The position numbers were made by a program, and so were the translations under genes. Shown piece after piece: positions 25,675-33,723 of a stretch of 35,504 nt of DNA (position 1 is the first letter of the stretch; each line of letters begins with the position of its first letter). The DNA comes from an uncultured Roseburia sp. GTDB lineage: Bacteria > Bacillota > Clostridia > Lachnospirales > Lachnospiraceae. The notes under the pieces were generated by a model. It saw nothing but the letters and a program-made list of their open reading frames with translations, made no database searches and was not told where the DNA came from. Location: assembly GCA_934307185.1 (NCBI GenBank), contig CAKRCJ010000001.1, positions 1 to 35,504 on the forward strand, written 5' to 3'.

Positions 25675-26058
25675 TTAACCCTCAGCGACCGCAAATGCAA
25701 CGGCATAATTATCCTCATAAGAGAGAGAAAGGTGGACTTTTGTAACACCAAGCCTGTCTGCGGTTTCTTTTGCACTGCCGTAGAGTCTGACATATGGGCG
25801 TCCGTTCTCTTCGGAAAGTATTTCAATGTCGGAAAGCCGTACATCTTCTCCGGTAATATTCAGTGCCTTAAAAACGGCTTCCTTCCCGGCAAACCTCGTC
25901 GCAAAAAAAGAAAGCGGGGACGGGCGTGTGAGCGCAAGACGGATTTCCTCCGCTGTAAAAGTACGCCTGATAAAAGGGTCGGATGCGGGCGGTTCTGTTT
26001 CAACCGTGTATTTTAACTTTTCGATTTCTACAATATCGGTGCCAATCTGAATAATCAT
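25675..26058 (-). CDS. acpS: Holo-[acyl-carrier-protein] synthase
   Basis: AcpS transfers the 4'-phosphopantetheine arm from CoA to the conserved serine of an acyl carrier protein. The protein has 127 aa, normal for AcpS. The two Mg2+-binding motifs are present: IGTDIVEIEK (Asp8) and FATRFAGKEAVFKAL (Glu60). The end LSLSYEDNYAVAFAV matches the family. It starts ten bases after the lysR stop, with GGAG in the gap, so it is probably co-transcribed with lysR, which is unusual company for acpS. An ACP-like gene begins at 35424, about 9 kb away, on the far side of the flavoprotein cluster. It may be the cell's general AcpS or one for that carrier; the window does not decide. Confidence 0.93.
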   Translation of the reverse strand: MIIQIGTDIVEIEKLKYTVETEPPASDPFIRRTFTAEEIRLALTRPSPLSFFATRFAGKEAVFKALNITGEDVRLSDIEILSEENGRPYVRLYGSAKETADRLGVTKVHLSLSYEDNYAVAFAVAEG

Positions 26059-26068
26059 GGGGGACTCC

Positions 26069-26983
26069 TTAATGTATCGTATGATGAAACTGGTTCTGCA
26101 AAAGCGTCGTAAACAAATCGACCGCTACATTATGCCTGTCTTTTTTCCATACAGCAACGAGGAACGAATCATTCTGCGTAATGTCTAGCGGGTAAATTTT
26201 ACACATTTCCGTGTCATGCTCGAACATTTTGGAATTACAGATGGCAACACCGAGTCCGTTTTGTACGGCAAGCTGCATGGACGATACGTTTGGCACATAG
26301 CGGACATTTTTTAAATTAAAGCCACAGCGGCGGCAAAGTGCCTGGGTACGTTCGGTTCCGCTCTGTGAGTCCTTCGGGGAAATTAAAATAAACGACTCAT
26401 TCTTTAAATCACGGAGAGAAAGAGACTCCTTTTCAGAAAGCGGATTGCACGTTGGAACAATAATGCTTAACGGAATGTCTTTTAATTTCATCCATGAGAC
26501 ATCAGAGAGGTCATTCAGTTCAAAATAAGGGGTGAAAATAATATCCATTTTATCGGAAAGAAGGCATTCGCGGAGCGTTTTAAAAGAATGACTGGAGGCA
26601 TCCACATTAATTTGTGGATAGTCACTCATGAAATTGCGGACAAGCTTTGGCAGTACATCACTGTAATCAAAGGTGTCTGAGCATCCGATATAAAGCTCGC
26701 CGGAGGCATGGTTTCTTAAAAGCTTCGCATTATAAATAGAAGCTTCCATGTTCTGGCTTAAGTTCTTCCAGTCCCTGTGAAGGGAAATTCCTTCCGGGGT
26801 AAGTGCAACATGGCGCTTATTTCTGACAAAAAGAGGAAAGCCCAGCTCCGCCTCTATCACGTTAATCTGTTTGCTTAGCGCAGGCTGTGAAATATAAAGA
26901 ATTCTGGCTGCCTCCGTGAAACTGAGCACATCTGCCACAGTCAGAAAATAGTCTATCTGTTGGAAACTGATTTTGTATTGCAT
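26069..26983 (-). CDS. LysR-family transcriptional regulator
   Basis: The protein (304 aa) has the LysR winged helix at residues 5-65 (FQQIDYFLTVADVLSFTEAA, then ISQPALSKQINVIEAELGFPLF) and an effector-binding domain of the periplasmic-binding type (about 90-300; GELYIGCSDTFDY). I use the ATG at 26983, preceded by GAAAGGGGA; the frame is open to 27010 but that would put the binding site inside the gene. It diverges from the flavoprotein gene at 27210, and a T-N11-A palindrome sits about 67 bases before that gene's predicted transcription start, the usual place for LysR activation. The inducer is unknown, probably the substrate of the flavoprotein pathway. acpS follows directly. Confidence 0.92.
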   Translation of the reverse strand: MQYKISFQQIDYFLTVADVLSFTEAARILYISQPALSKQINVIEAELGFPLFVRNKRHVALTPEGISLHRDWKNLSQNMEASIYNAKLLRNHASGELYIGCSDTFDYSDVLPKLVRNFMSDYPQINVDASSHSFKTLRECLLSDKMDIIFTPYFELNDLSDVSWMKLKDIPLSIIVPTCNPLSEKESLSLRDLKNESFILISPKDSQSGTERTQALCRRCGFNLKNVRYVPNVSSMQLAVQNGLGVAICNSKMFEHDTEMCKIYPLDITQNDSFLVAVWKKDRHNVAVDLFTTLLQNQFHHTIH

Positions 26984-27058
26984 AATTTTCCCCTTTCGTA
27001 AAAACACCATTGCGCATTATATCACCGTTCATTATATCATAAGATGACAAAAAAACCT

Positions 27059-27126
27059 ATAACTTTTAGTTATTAATAAACAAGCCTATTCGCTATTGGA
27101 CGGCGCAAAACAGTCTATTGTATAAT
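27059..27126 (+). promoter_or_regulatory. LysR box and promoter of the flavoprotein gene
   Basis: ATAACTTTTAGTTAT (27059-27073) is a perfect 6-bp inverted repeat with a T-N11-A core. The promoter is TTGGAC (27096-27101) and a consensus TATAAT (27121-27126) with a long 19-base spacer, typical of activator-dependent promoters. The box centre lies near -67, the classic LysR recognition site. CTATTG occurs twice (27093 and 27115) in between. Confidence 0.6.
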
Positions 27127-27209
27127 AAAACCATTAAAGACAGAGGTTATTGAACCTTAAAATGTTAAAAAATTAACAAGATAAAACACAAAAGGTGGAG
27201 GTATTTACA

Positions 27210-28658
27210 ATGAAGAAACTCGAAGCAGATGTAGTAGTTGTTGGCGGAGGTCCTTCCGGACTTGCAGCAAGCGTTCAGGCAGCAGAAGACGGGGCAAGCG
27301 TTATTCTGTTAAACAAAGCAGATATCGTTGGTGGAGCTGCCAATATGGGTATGGGACCACTCGGTATCGGAACAAGACAGCAGCAGGCACAGATGGTTGA
27401 CATCTCTGTAGAAAAAGCATTCAAAATGTTTATGGATTACACACACTGGAGAGTTGATGCAAATCTTGTAAAAAAATATTTCGAAAATTCCAAGGATACT
27501 ATCGAATGGCTTGAGGATATGGGAGTAGAATTTGCAGGCGCATACAAATATTTCCCAAAATCAGAAGCAACCTGGCATATCGTAGCTGTCAATGGCGGAA
27601 TTGGTAGAAACGGTGGAGCTATCATGAACAAAGCCATGATGGAAAAAGGAAAAGAGCTTGGTGTTGAATACTACAACAGCACAACCGTTGAAAAAATCAT
27701 CATGAAAGACGGAAAAGTTGCCGGAGTTTTAGCAAAAGATGCAGCAGGTGAAGAAATCGAAGTAAGTGCAAAAGCAGTTATTATCGGAACAGGTGGTGCC
27801 GGAGACAACCCACAGGTTATTAAAGAACGTATGGGTTATACATGGGGTAAGGATATGTTCAACTTCGCAATTCCGGGTCTGAAAGGTGATGGAATTCGTA
27901 TGGCAATGGAAGCCGGTGCAGCAACAACTGATATGAATATCGAGATGATTTATATTCTTCCAAACTCTGATATGGGACCAGACTGTATCCCGGCTACCTT
28001 CATGCAGCCAAACCTTATGGTAAACAAAGAAGGACGCCGTTTCATCAATGAGGAAGAAATGCAGAATACAACCTTCACCGGAAATGCTATCACAATCCAG
28101 CCGGAAAGAATTGGTTTCTCCATTTTAGATTCTTCTATTATTAAAGGATACAAAAAGAGAGGCTTAGATGTTACAAACTTTGTACATCACCCGGATAACA
28201 TTGATGATTTCGAGCAGTGTGTAGATGATTCCATCGCTGCAAAGAACCCGGATGTTTACAAAGCAGACTCTATCGAAGAACTCGCAAATATGTTAGGTAT
28301 TGACCCGGAAGCATTAGAGGATACCATTGATGAATACAACGATATGTGTGACTCCTATGATGAGCAGTTCTTCAAAGACCGTCGTTTCATGAAACCAATC
28401 AGAAAGGCTCCATTCTATGCCGGAGCATTCCGTCCATCCGGATACGGAACACTTGGTGGAATTAAGATTAACGACAATGCAGAAGTATTAAATGATGAAT
28501 GGAAAAAAATCCCTGGACTTTATGCATGTGGAACAGATACCTGTACAATTTACGGAGACAGCTACATGTTCCTTCTTCCAGGAAATACAATGGGATATTG
28601 CCTGAACACAGGACGTTTTGCAGGAGAAGGTGCTGCAGCATACTGTGACGAGGAATAA
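27210..28658 (+). CDS. FAD-dependent oxidoreductase, soluble fumarate-reductase-like flavoprotein
   Basis: The protein (482 aa) is of the FAD_binding_2 (fumarate reductase/succinate dehydrogenase flavoprotein) family. The FAD loop VVVVGGGPSGLAAS is at residues 8-21. The substrate-domain region shows NLMVNKEGRRFINEEE, whose Arg/Glu pattern is conserved among fumarate-type reductases, and the closing FAD segment is GLYACGTDTCTIYGDSY..LLPGN. There is no signal peptide, haem motif or flavin-transfer domain, so electrons must come from soluble partners, plausibly the iron-sulphur proteins encoded next. The likely chemistry is reduction of a C=C bond; the substrate is unknown. ATG 27210 has GGTGGAGG eight bases upstream; a GTG at 27195 is less likely. 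Codons are noticeably more uniform than in neighbours, suggesting high expression. A terminator follows. Confidence 0.85.
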   Translation: MKKLEADVVVVGGGPSGLAASVQAAEDGASVILLNKADIVGGAANMGMGPLGIGTRQQQAQMVDISVEKAFKMFMDYTHWRVDANLVKKYFENSKDTIEWLEDMGVEFAGAYKYFPKSEATWHIVAVNGGIGRNGGAIMNKAMMEKGKELGVEYYNSTTVEKIIMKDGKVAGVLAKDAAGEEIEVSAKAVIIGTGGAGDNPQVIKERMGYTWGKDMFNFAIPGLKGDGIRMAMEAGAATTDMNIEMIYILPNSDMGPDCIPATFMQPNLMVNKEGRRFINEEEMQNTTFTGNAITIQPERIGFSILDSSIIKGYKKRGLDVTNFVHHPDNIDDFEQCVDDSIAAKNPDVYKADSIEELANMLGIDPEALEDTIDEYNDMCDSYDEQFFKDRRFMKPIRKAPFYAGAFRPSGYGTLGGIKINDNAEVLNDEWKKIPGLYACGTDTCTIYGDSYMFLLPGNTMGYCLNTGRFAGEGAAAYCDEE

Positions 28659-28690
28659 GGTAAGATAGAAATAACAGAAAAAAACCAACT

Positions 28691-28733
28691 TAGAGCAACC
28701 CGGCTACGCAGAGACAAGGGTTGCTCTGTTTCT
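28691..28733 (+). terminator. Hairpin terminator or attenuator after the flavoprotein gene
   Basis: AGAGCAACCC (28691-28700) pairs with GGGTTGCTCT (28717-28726), a 10-bp stem with a 16-base loop followed by GTTTCTT. It separates the flavoprotein from the electron-transfer genes. The T-tract is modest, so read-through giving lower expression downstream is plausible. Confidence 0.65.
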
Positions 28734-28818
28734 TCGATGATTTTATTTATTTTTCACAATCTAGGTAGATTTAAAAGGAGTTTCGCAATTAGCAAGTATT
28801 ATAAAGAAGGAGAAAACG

Positions 28819-30939
28819 ATGGCTCAGGTTCATTTTATAATCGATGGTCGTGAAATTACAGCAGATGAAAACAAAACAGTGCTTGAAGCTGCACTTGACA
28901 ATGGAATTTATATTCCACATCTGTGTCATCACGAAAATCTTAATCATAACGGCGGCTGCCGTCTGTGCGTGGTAAAACAGGAGGGCGTAGAGGGAGTAAT
29001 TACCTCCTGCTCCAAAAAAGTAGAAGAAGGAATGGTGATTTCCACAAAGGACGAGCTTGCAGAAAAAGTCCGCAAGCTGTCTGTGGATTTGATGTTTAAA
29101 ACACATCCAAGTGAATGTACCGGCTGCCCGAAGTACGGAAAATGCCAGTTAGCATCTATTTCCCAGTATGTAGGGGATACCGGACGTGATTTAAGGGAAC
29201 AGAAAATCCGTGTGCCGGCAAATGAAGAAAATCCACTTATGCTGCATGAGATGTACCGCTGTATTCTTTGCGGACGCTGTGTCCGTGCCTGTGGTGAGCT
29301 TCGCGGAGTAGGAGCACTGACCTTTAAAAAAGTAGATGGAAGAATGCAGGTTGTTATTAATGGAAACAGCTTAGAGGAAGCTGGCTGCCGGTTCTGTGGA
29401 GCCTGTGTGGAAGTCTGTCCGACCGGTTCTATCCGTGACAAAATCGGTGTATTTAAAGAGGGCTTATCCCGTGAAAATACATTAGTACCTTGTATGGAAG
29501 GCTGCCCGGCACATATCAATGTACCGAAATACATTCGTTTTATCCGTGAAGGAAATTATCCGGCTGCTGCAGCAACGGTAAGAGAAAAAGCACCGTTCCC
29601 GGAAACCTTAGGATATATCTGTGTACATAACTGTGAGTTACAGTGTAAGAGAAACGGACTAGACAATGCAGTGTCTATCCGTAACTTAAAGAGATTTGCT
29701 GCAAGTAAAGATGACGGAAGCTGGAAAGAAAAATCCTTCCAGAAACCGGATACCGGCAAAAAAGTTGCAATTATTGGTTCCGGTCCAGCCGGTCTTACCG
29801 CAGCTTATTACTTAAGAAAACTCGGTCATGATGTGACTATTTTTGAAAAGCTTGAAAAGGCAGGCGGACAGATGCGTTATGGTATTCCGTCTTACCGCTT
29901 ACCAAGAGAAGTGCTTGACAGAGAAATCAAAGAAATCGAGAGCATCGGTGTAAAAATCGAATGTAACAGCAGTGTAGAGTCTGCAACTGCATTAAAAGAG
30001 CAGGGATACGACGCTGTGTTTGCAGCAATCGGAACACATGCAGGAAATAAACTCCCGCTTGCCGGAAATGATTTGCCGGATGTTTATTTGAATGCTGAAT
30101 TTTTACGTGCTATCAACGAGGGACACCCGATGCCAGTTGGAGAAAAAGTTGTCGTACTTGGTGGCGGAAACGTTGCCATTGACTGTGCAGAGAGCGCACT
30201 CCGTCTCGGTGCGAAAGAGGTACGCATGACCTGTCTGGAAGCAGCTGATAAAATGACAGCTTCGGATGAAGAAGTTGAATGGGCAAAAGAGGACGGTATT
30301 TTAATTTACAACTCCAAAACCTTCAATGAGATTACAAGTGAAAATGGAAAAGTAACCGGACTTTCTGTAACAGGAGTAAAGAATTTCTATTTTGAAAATG
30401 GAAAAGCAGTCATTGAAAAAGAAGAAAATTCCGATGAAATTCTCCCGGCAGATACGATTATTTTTGCAGTCGGACAGCACCCGGAGGTAACAGATGCATT
30501 CGGACTTCCATTAGAGAGAGGAAGAATTGTGGCAGACGATACTACCTGGGCAACACCGGTAGAAGGCATTTATGCAGCAGGAGACTGTGTTACTGGTACA
30601 CGATCTGTCATTCTTTCCATTGCAGAAGCAAGAACCGTTGTAAGTGAAATTGACAAATATTTAGGCGGAGACAGAAAGATTGACGAGGAACTCGCACCTG
30701 TCCAGAATGCAAAGCCATGCATTGGAAAAGCAACAGAGGAACAGAAAGCAGACAGAGTTGCACCACAGGTAACAGAAGTTTGTGACAGAATTAACAATTT
30801 CGAGCCGATGGACTTAGGACTTGGTTGTGACGGTGCAGGCTGTGAGGCAGAAAGATGTCTGCAATGTGATTTAAGATTACAGATTGCACCTCAGAAATTC
30901 TGGAGTGATTATGCATCAGAGGAAGGGGGAGCACAGTAA
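28819..30939 (+). CDS. NuoG/GltD-type iron-sulphur FAD oxidoreductase
   Basis: This 706-residue cytoplasmic fusion passes electrons between NAD(P)H and iron-sulphur clusters. In order it has a [2Fe-2S] domain (Cys36, 47, 50, 64), a His-Cys3 cluster site (His96, Cys100, 103, 109) as in NuoG, and two ferredoxin [4Fe-4S] motifs (Cys148-158, Cys190-200). A GltD-type helical cluster domain (Cys225, 229, 268, 272, 276) and an FAD site (IIGSGPAGLTAAYYL, near 318) follow. Then come a second Rossmann NAD(P)H site (VVVLGGGNVAIDCAESALRLG) and an FAD-closing segment IYAAGDCVTG. A hydrogenase H-cluster is absent. The layout resembles NfnB fused to a HydA/NuoG head, as described for StnC of Sporomusa-type transhydrogenases. 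AAGGAG lies six bases before the ATG. Its stop overlaps the next ATG. It probably feeds the upstream flavoprotein, or bifurcates. Confidence 0.88.
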   Translation: MAQVHFIIDGREITADENKTVLEAALDNGIYIPHLCHHENLNHNGGCRLCVVKQEGVEGVITSCSKKVEEGMVISTKDELAEKVRKLSVDLMFKTHPSECTGCPKYGKCQLASISQYVGDTGRDLREQKIRVPANEENPLMLHEMYRCILCGRCVRACGELRGVGALTFKKVDGRMQVVINGNSLEEAGCRFCGACVEVCPTGSIRDKIGVFKEGLSRENTLVPCMEGCPAHINVPKYIRFIREGNYPAAAATVREKAPFPETLGYICVHNCELQCKRNGLDNAVSIRNLKRFAASKDDGSWKEKSFQKPDTGKKVAIIGSGPAGLTAAYYLRKLGHDVTIFEKLEKAGGQMRYGIPSYRLPREVLDREIKEIESIGVKIECNSSVESATALKEQGYDAVFAAIGTHAGNKLPLAGNDLPDVYLNAEFLRAINEGHPMPVGEKVVVLGGGNVAIDCAESALRLGAKEVRMTCLEAADKMTASDEEVEWAKEDGILIYNSKTFNEITSENGKVTGLSVTGVKNFYFENGKAVIEKEENSDEILPADTIIFAVGQHPEVTDAFGLPLERGRIVADDTTWATPVEGIYAAGDCVTGTRSVILSIAEARTVVSEIDKYLGGDRKIDEELAPVQNAKPCIGKATEEQKADRVAPQVTEVCDRINNFEPMDLGLGCDGAGCEAERCLQCDLRLQIAPQKFWSDYASEEGGAQ

Positions 30940-32051
30940 TGGAAAAATTATTCGTATGCAGCTGCAATGCAGATGACAGATTTGCACCGGTTTCCATGTA
31001 TCTTATGAAAAATCATTTGGAGGAAGTAAAAGCCGGAATGAAAGCACTGGCAGGGGATGCAAACGTTCTTTATCTTCTGCCGGAAAATGAAAAAGCAGAG
31101 GGACTCGGAGACGAAGTCAGATACGCAGAGAAAAGCCCGACACTTGGCAATCCATATGCGGTTGCACAGGTATTACAGGGAAACATTCCACGTCCGATGA
31201 TAGCCGATGATTATGTGGCAGTTTATGACGGAAAGGAAGTTGTAGTTGTAAAACCGGAAGCAGCTTATCAGAAAGCAACCGGAAAAAATGACTGTTTTGT
31301 TGTAATTAATAAAGATGGCTTTGAAGGAAAAGAAACGGAAATCAAAGAAGCTGCAGCAGGAACAAAGTTAAGTGAGTTTGTAGATGCCTCCGATGCAAAA
31401 GCAGTTCTTTTCGGTGGCTTAAAGGGTGATTTTATAAAACCACAGTCACTTGCAGAGTATGAGCTTGCAGAAGGCGTTACAAGCACTTCTGTCACCGTTT
31501 TTGGAAAAGAAAGCTGTATCGTGGATACCACGAAAAAAATCATGGAAATGTCATTCGAGGACTCCTGTGGTAAATGTGTACTGTGCCGCGAGGGTACTTC
31601 ACAGTTTAAGCAGATTACAGAAGAAATGACAACCGGTAAAGCAAAACAGACCGATTTGGATTTAATTAATGATGTTGGCGAATTGATAAAGATTGGAGCA
31701 TACTGCCCGTTTGGACAGAATATGCCGCGTCCGTTATTAAGTGCGATTGCTTTATATCAGGATGACTTTATGGAGCATATTAAGAAAAAATCCTGCTCTG
31801 CCGGCGTGTGCTACAAAGCAGAAGCAGTTTATGTCATTCTTCCGGATGTATGTACCGGCTGCGGTGACTGTATCGATGAATGTGACGAAGATGCTATTAT
31901 CGGAAAAGCAAAGTTCATTCATATGATTGACCAGGATATGTGTGAGCAGTGCGGTAAATGTGTGGCAGCCTGTGATGAGGGCGCAATTGTTGCAGTGGAA
32001 GGCAAGCTTCCGAAGCTTCCAAAGAAACTTACAAAGGTAGGAAAATTTTAA
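30939..32051 (+). CDS. NuoF-like iron-sulphur protein lacking FMN/NADH motifs, with 2[4Fe-4S] tail
   Basis: The protein (370 aa) carries the C-terminal part of NuoF: an SLBB-like stretch, then ESCIVDTTKKIMEMSFEDSC and the cluster motif SCGKCVLCREGT (Cys210, 213, 216, with Cys256). A bacterial ferredoxin domain with two [4Fe-4S] motifs follows (Cys305-315 and Cys335-345). The first 150 residues contain neither the FMN loop (GRGGAGFPTG) nor the NADH motif (GEETAL) of true NuoF/HydB, so this subunit probably only conducts electrons. It overlaps the upstream gene by one base (TAATG) and should form a complex with that protein. Its partner acceptor could be ferredoxin or the flavoprotein at 27210. 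Confidence 0.82.
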   Translation: MEKLFVCSCNADDRFAPVSMYLMKNHLEEVKAGMKALAGDANVLYLLPENEKAEGLGDEVRYAEKSPTLGNPYAVAQVLQGNIPRPMIADDYVAVYDGKEVVVVKPEAAYQKATGKNDCFVVINKDGFEGKETEIKEAAAGTKLSEFVDASDAKAVLFGGLKGDFIKPQSLAEYELAEGVTSTSVTVFGKESCIVDTTKKIMEMSFEDSCGKCVLCREGTSQFKQITEEMTTGKAKQTDLDLINDVGELIKIGAYCPFGQNMPRPLLSAIALYQDDFMEHIKKKSCSAGVCYKAEAVYVILPDVCTGCGDCIDECDEDAIIGKAKFIHMIDQDMCEQCGKCVAACDEGAIVAVEGKLPKLPKKLTKVGKF

Positions 32052-32072
32052 CGTTTTAAGAAAAGAGAGAAG

Positions 32073-32585
32073 ATGAAGAAAAAAACAGATTGGGCAAATG
32101 TCCTTACACTCGCATTTACAATCGCATTTCTCCCACCAATATGGGCAGTGTTAAGCCCATATATCGGAGTGACAACCGGAGCGGTTGCATTAATCTGTGC
32201 CGGATTATATGTTGCGGCAGGCAATGATATCAAAAAAGCAGTGGCAATCTCCATCGGATTTCTCTGCGGAGATGCGTGGGCTGTCATTGCGTTAAAGGTG
32301 CAGCAGGTGATGAATTTTAATCCGGATGTAGAATTGTATCTGACACTTTTTGTGATGGGTGGACTTGCGGTTATCATTGGCAGTGTATTTGAAAAATTTA
32401 TATTTGTACCGGCATGGCTCTGCGGCTGGGCAATTGGACTTACGATTATGGGACCGGTCGGAATCGGGAATGTCGGCAGCCTTCCGGTGCAGATTGGTGC
32501 AGCAATGCTCGCAGGTGTATGGTATGTCGGAGCAATCGGTGATATTTTCCAGAAATTTATATTAAAAAAAGTGAAGAAAAAATGA
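32073..32585 (+). CDS. DUF1097-family membrane protein
   Basis: A 170-residue membrane protein with about five hydrophobic segments and a basic C-terminus (KKVKKK). Gly-rich helices such as GVTTGAVALICAGLYVAAGN, GFLCGDAWAVIAL and GWAIGLTIMGPVG resemble the DUF1097 group (E. coli YcdZ is a member), whose function is unknown; transport of a small compound is possible. It lies 21 bases after the NuoF-like gene and its TGA overlaps the next gene's ATG (ATGA), so it belongs to the same operon. A purine-rich AAGAGAGAAG precedes its start. In context it may carry the substrate or product of the reductase pathway. Confidence 0.75.
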   Translation: MKKKTDWANVLTLAFTIAFLPPIWAVLSPYIGVTTGAVALICAGLYVAAGNDIKKAVAISIGFLCGDAWAVIALKVQQVMNFNPDVELYLTLFVMGGLAVIIGSVFEKFIFVPAWLCGWAIGLTIMGPVGIGNVGSLPVQIGAAMLAGVWYVGAIGDIFQKFILKKVKKK

Positions 32586-33688
32586 GAGAATATTATAAAA
32601 ATAATAAAATATTACTGGATAAGTTATCCGGTGATGTGGAAACAAAAACAATTCATAACTGTGAAATGTCTGTAAAAAAAGTTCCTGACCCGATAGAGGG
32701 AACGGTATTAGACCCAAGGGTATATGCAGACAGAAAAGCAGCAGAGGAAAAAGGAAACCCGCTGGCAGAATATGTGGAAATTCCGGTTGACCTGGTGCGT
32801 GGGCTTCCGGCAGCACCAAGCTTTGATGTGACAGAGACAGAGGTTTTTACAGAGAAGCGGGTGATTTCCACAAGAAACGGGGAGACTGATATTTTTGTAT
32901 ATACTCCGGCGGGCGGCATGGATAAAAAACCAATGTTATTATTCATTCATGGTGGAGCGTTTATTGCCGGAAGTACAAAGGTTGTGGAAAACTTCTGCAA
33001 ACTCATTGCGGAAATGTCAGGTGCAGTTGTAATCGGTGTGGATTACAGGCTTGCGCCGGAGCATTATTTCCCGGCAGGGCTTTATGACTGCTATGATACG
33101 ATGGTTTATCTGTATGAGCATGCAGAGGAATTTGGCGGTGACAGAGAAAAAATTGCCGTCGGAGGAGACAGTGCCGGAGGTACACTTGCCATTGGCTGCT
33201 GTATGCTGGAAAAAGAAGCAGCCGATGCGGGAAAAATCAAAAAATCCCGTATCCGGTATGAAGCGCTTGTTTATCCGGGCGTGCTTGTAGATAACTTTAA
33301 GTTAGAGGATTATAAGTGGAAAATGTCCGAATATGAAATTCCGGACGAGGACGTGCTCGCGATGGGAGCTGCCTTAAGCTTAAAGGCAATGACTGCGGAG
33401 ATGCCGCTTTTATACACTGGTAAAGACGAGCATGTGAAAGAGCCGCTTGCAGCGCCGCTCTGTGCAGAGAACCTTTCCTATCTGCCAAAAACATTAAATG
33501 CACTCTGCGAATATGATTATTTAAGATTGCAGGGCGAAGCATTTTCCAGAAAACTGGTAAGGGAAGGCGTTGATGTGAGAACCATTCTTTATGAGGGAAT
33601 GGACCACGAATTTGTCGACCGGGTTGGCTGCTGTCCGCAGGCGTATGACCTTGCAGCAGAAATTGCAAAAGACCTTTTACAGTTATAA
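32582..33688 (+). CDS. Alpha/beta hydrolase, HSL-type esterase
   Basis: This carboxylesterase-like protein (368 aa) is of the hormone-sensitive-lipase group (alpha/beta hydrolase fold 3). It shows the oxyanion motif HGGAF (123-127), the nucleophile elbow GDSAG with Ser197, the segment VDYRLAPEHYFPA, a plausible Asp in GKDEHV and catalytic His342 in GMDHEF. It has no signal peptide, so it acts in the cytoplasm. Its ATG overlaps the DUF1097 stop (ATGA), and it is the last gene of the rightward operon before a terminator. It may cleave an ester or lactone form of the compound reduced by the flavoprotein; the true substrate cannot be read from the sequence. Confidence 0.9.
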   Translation: MREYYKNNKILLDKLSGDVETKTIHNCEMSVKKVPDPIEGTVLDPRVYADRKAAEEKGNPLAEYVEIPVDLVRGLPAAPSFDVTETEVFTEKRVISTRNGETDIFVYTPAGGMDKKPMLLFIHGGAFIAGSTKVVENFCKLIAEMSGAVVIGVDYRLAPEHYFPAGLYDCYDTMVYLYEHAEEFGGDREKIAVGGDSAGGTLAIGCCMLEKEAADAGKIKKSRIRYEALVYPGVLVDNFKLEDYKWKMSEYEIPDEDVLAMGAALSLKAMTAEMPLLYTGKDEHVKEPLAAPLCAENLSYLPKTLNALCEYDYLRLQGEAFSRKLVREGVDVRTILYEGMDHEFVDRVGCCPQAYDLAAEIAKDLLQL

Positions 33689-33691
33689 AAA

Positions 33692-33723
33692 AATGGAGCT
33701 GGGCTTAATCACCCAGTTCCATT
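33692..33723. terminator. Bidirectional terminator between the esterase and the PucR-type gene
   Basis: AATGGAGCTGGG (33692-33703) pairs with CCCAGTTCCATT (33712-33723), a 12-bp stem with one G-U and an 8-base loop, flanked by an A-run on the left and ATTAATTTT on the right. The stop codon and last four codons of the PucR-type gene lie inside it. Confidence 0.75.

Noticed and set aside
28819..30939. [FeFe]-hydrogenase
   Set aside because: The N-terminal clusters match HydA/NuoG, but the H-cluster motifs are absent and a GltD-type flavin domain follows instead.
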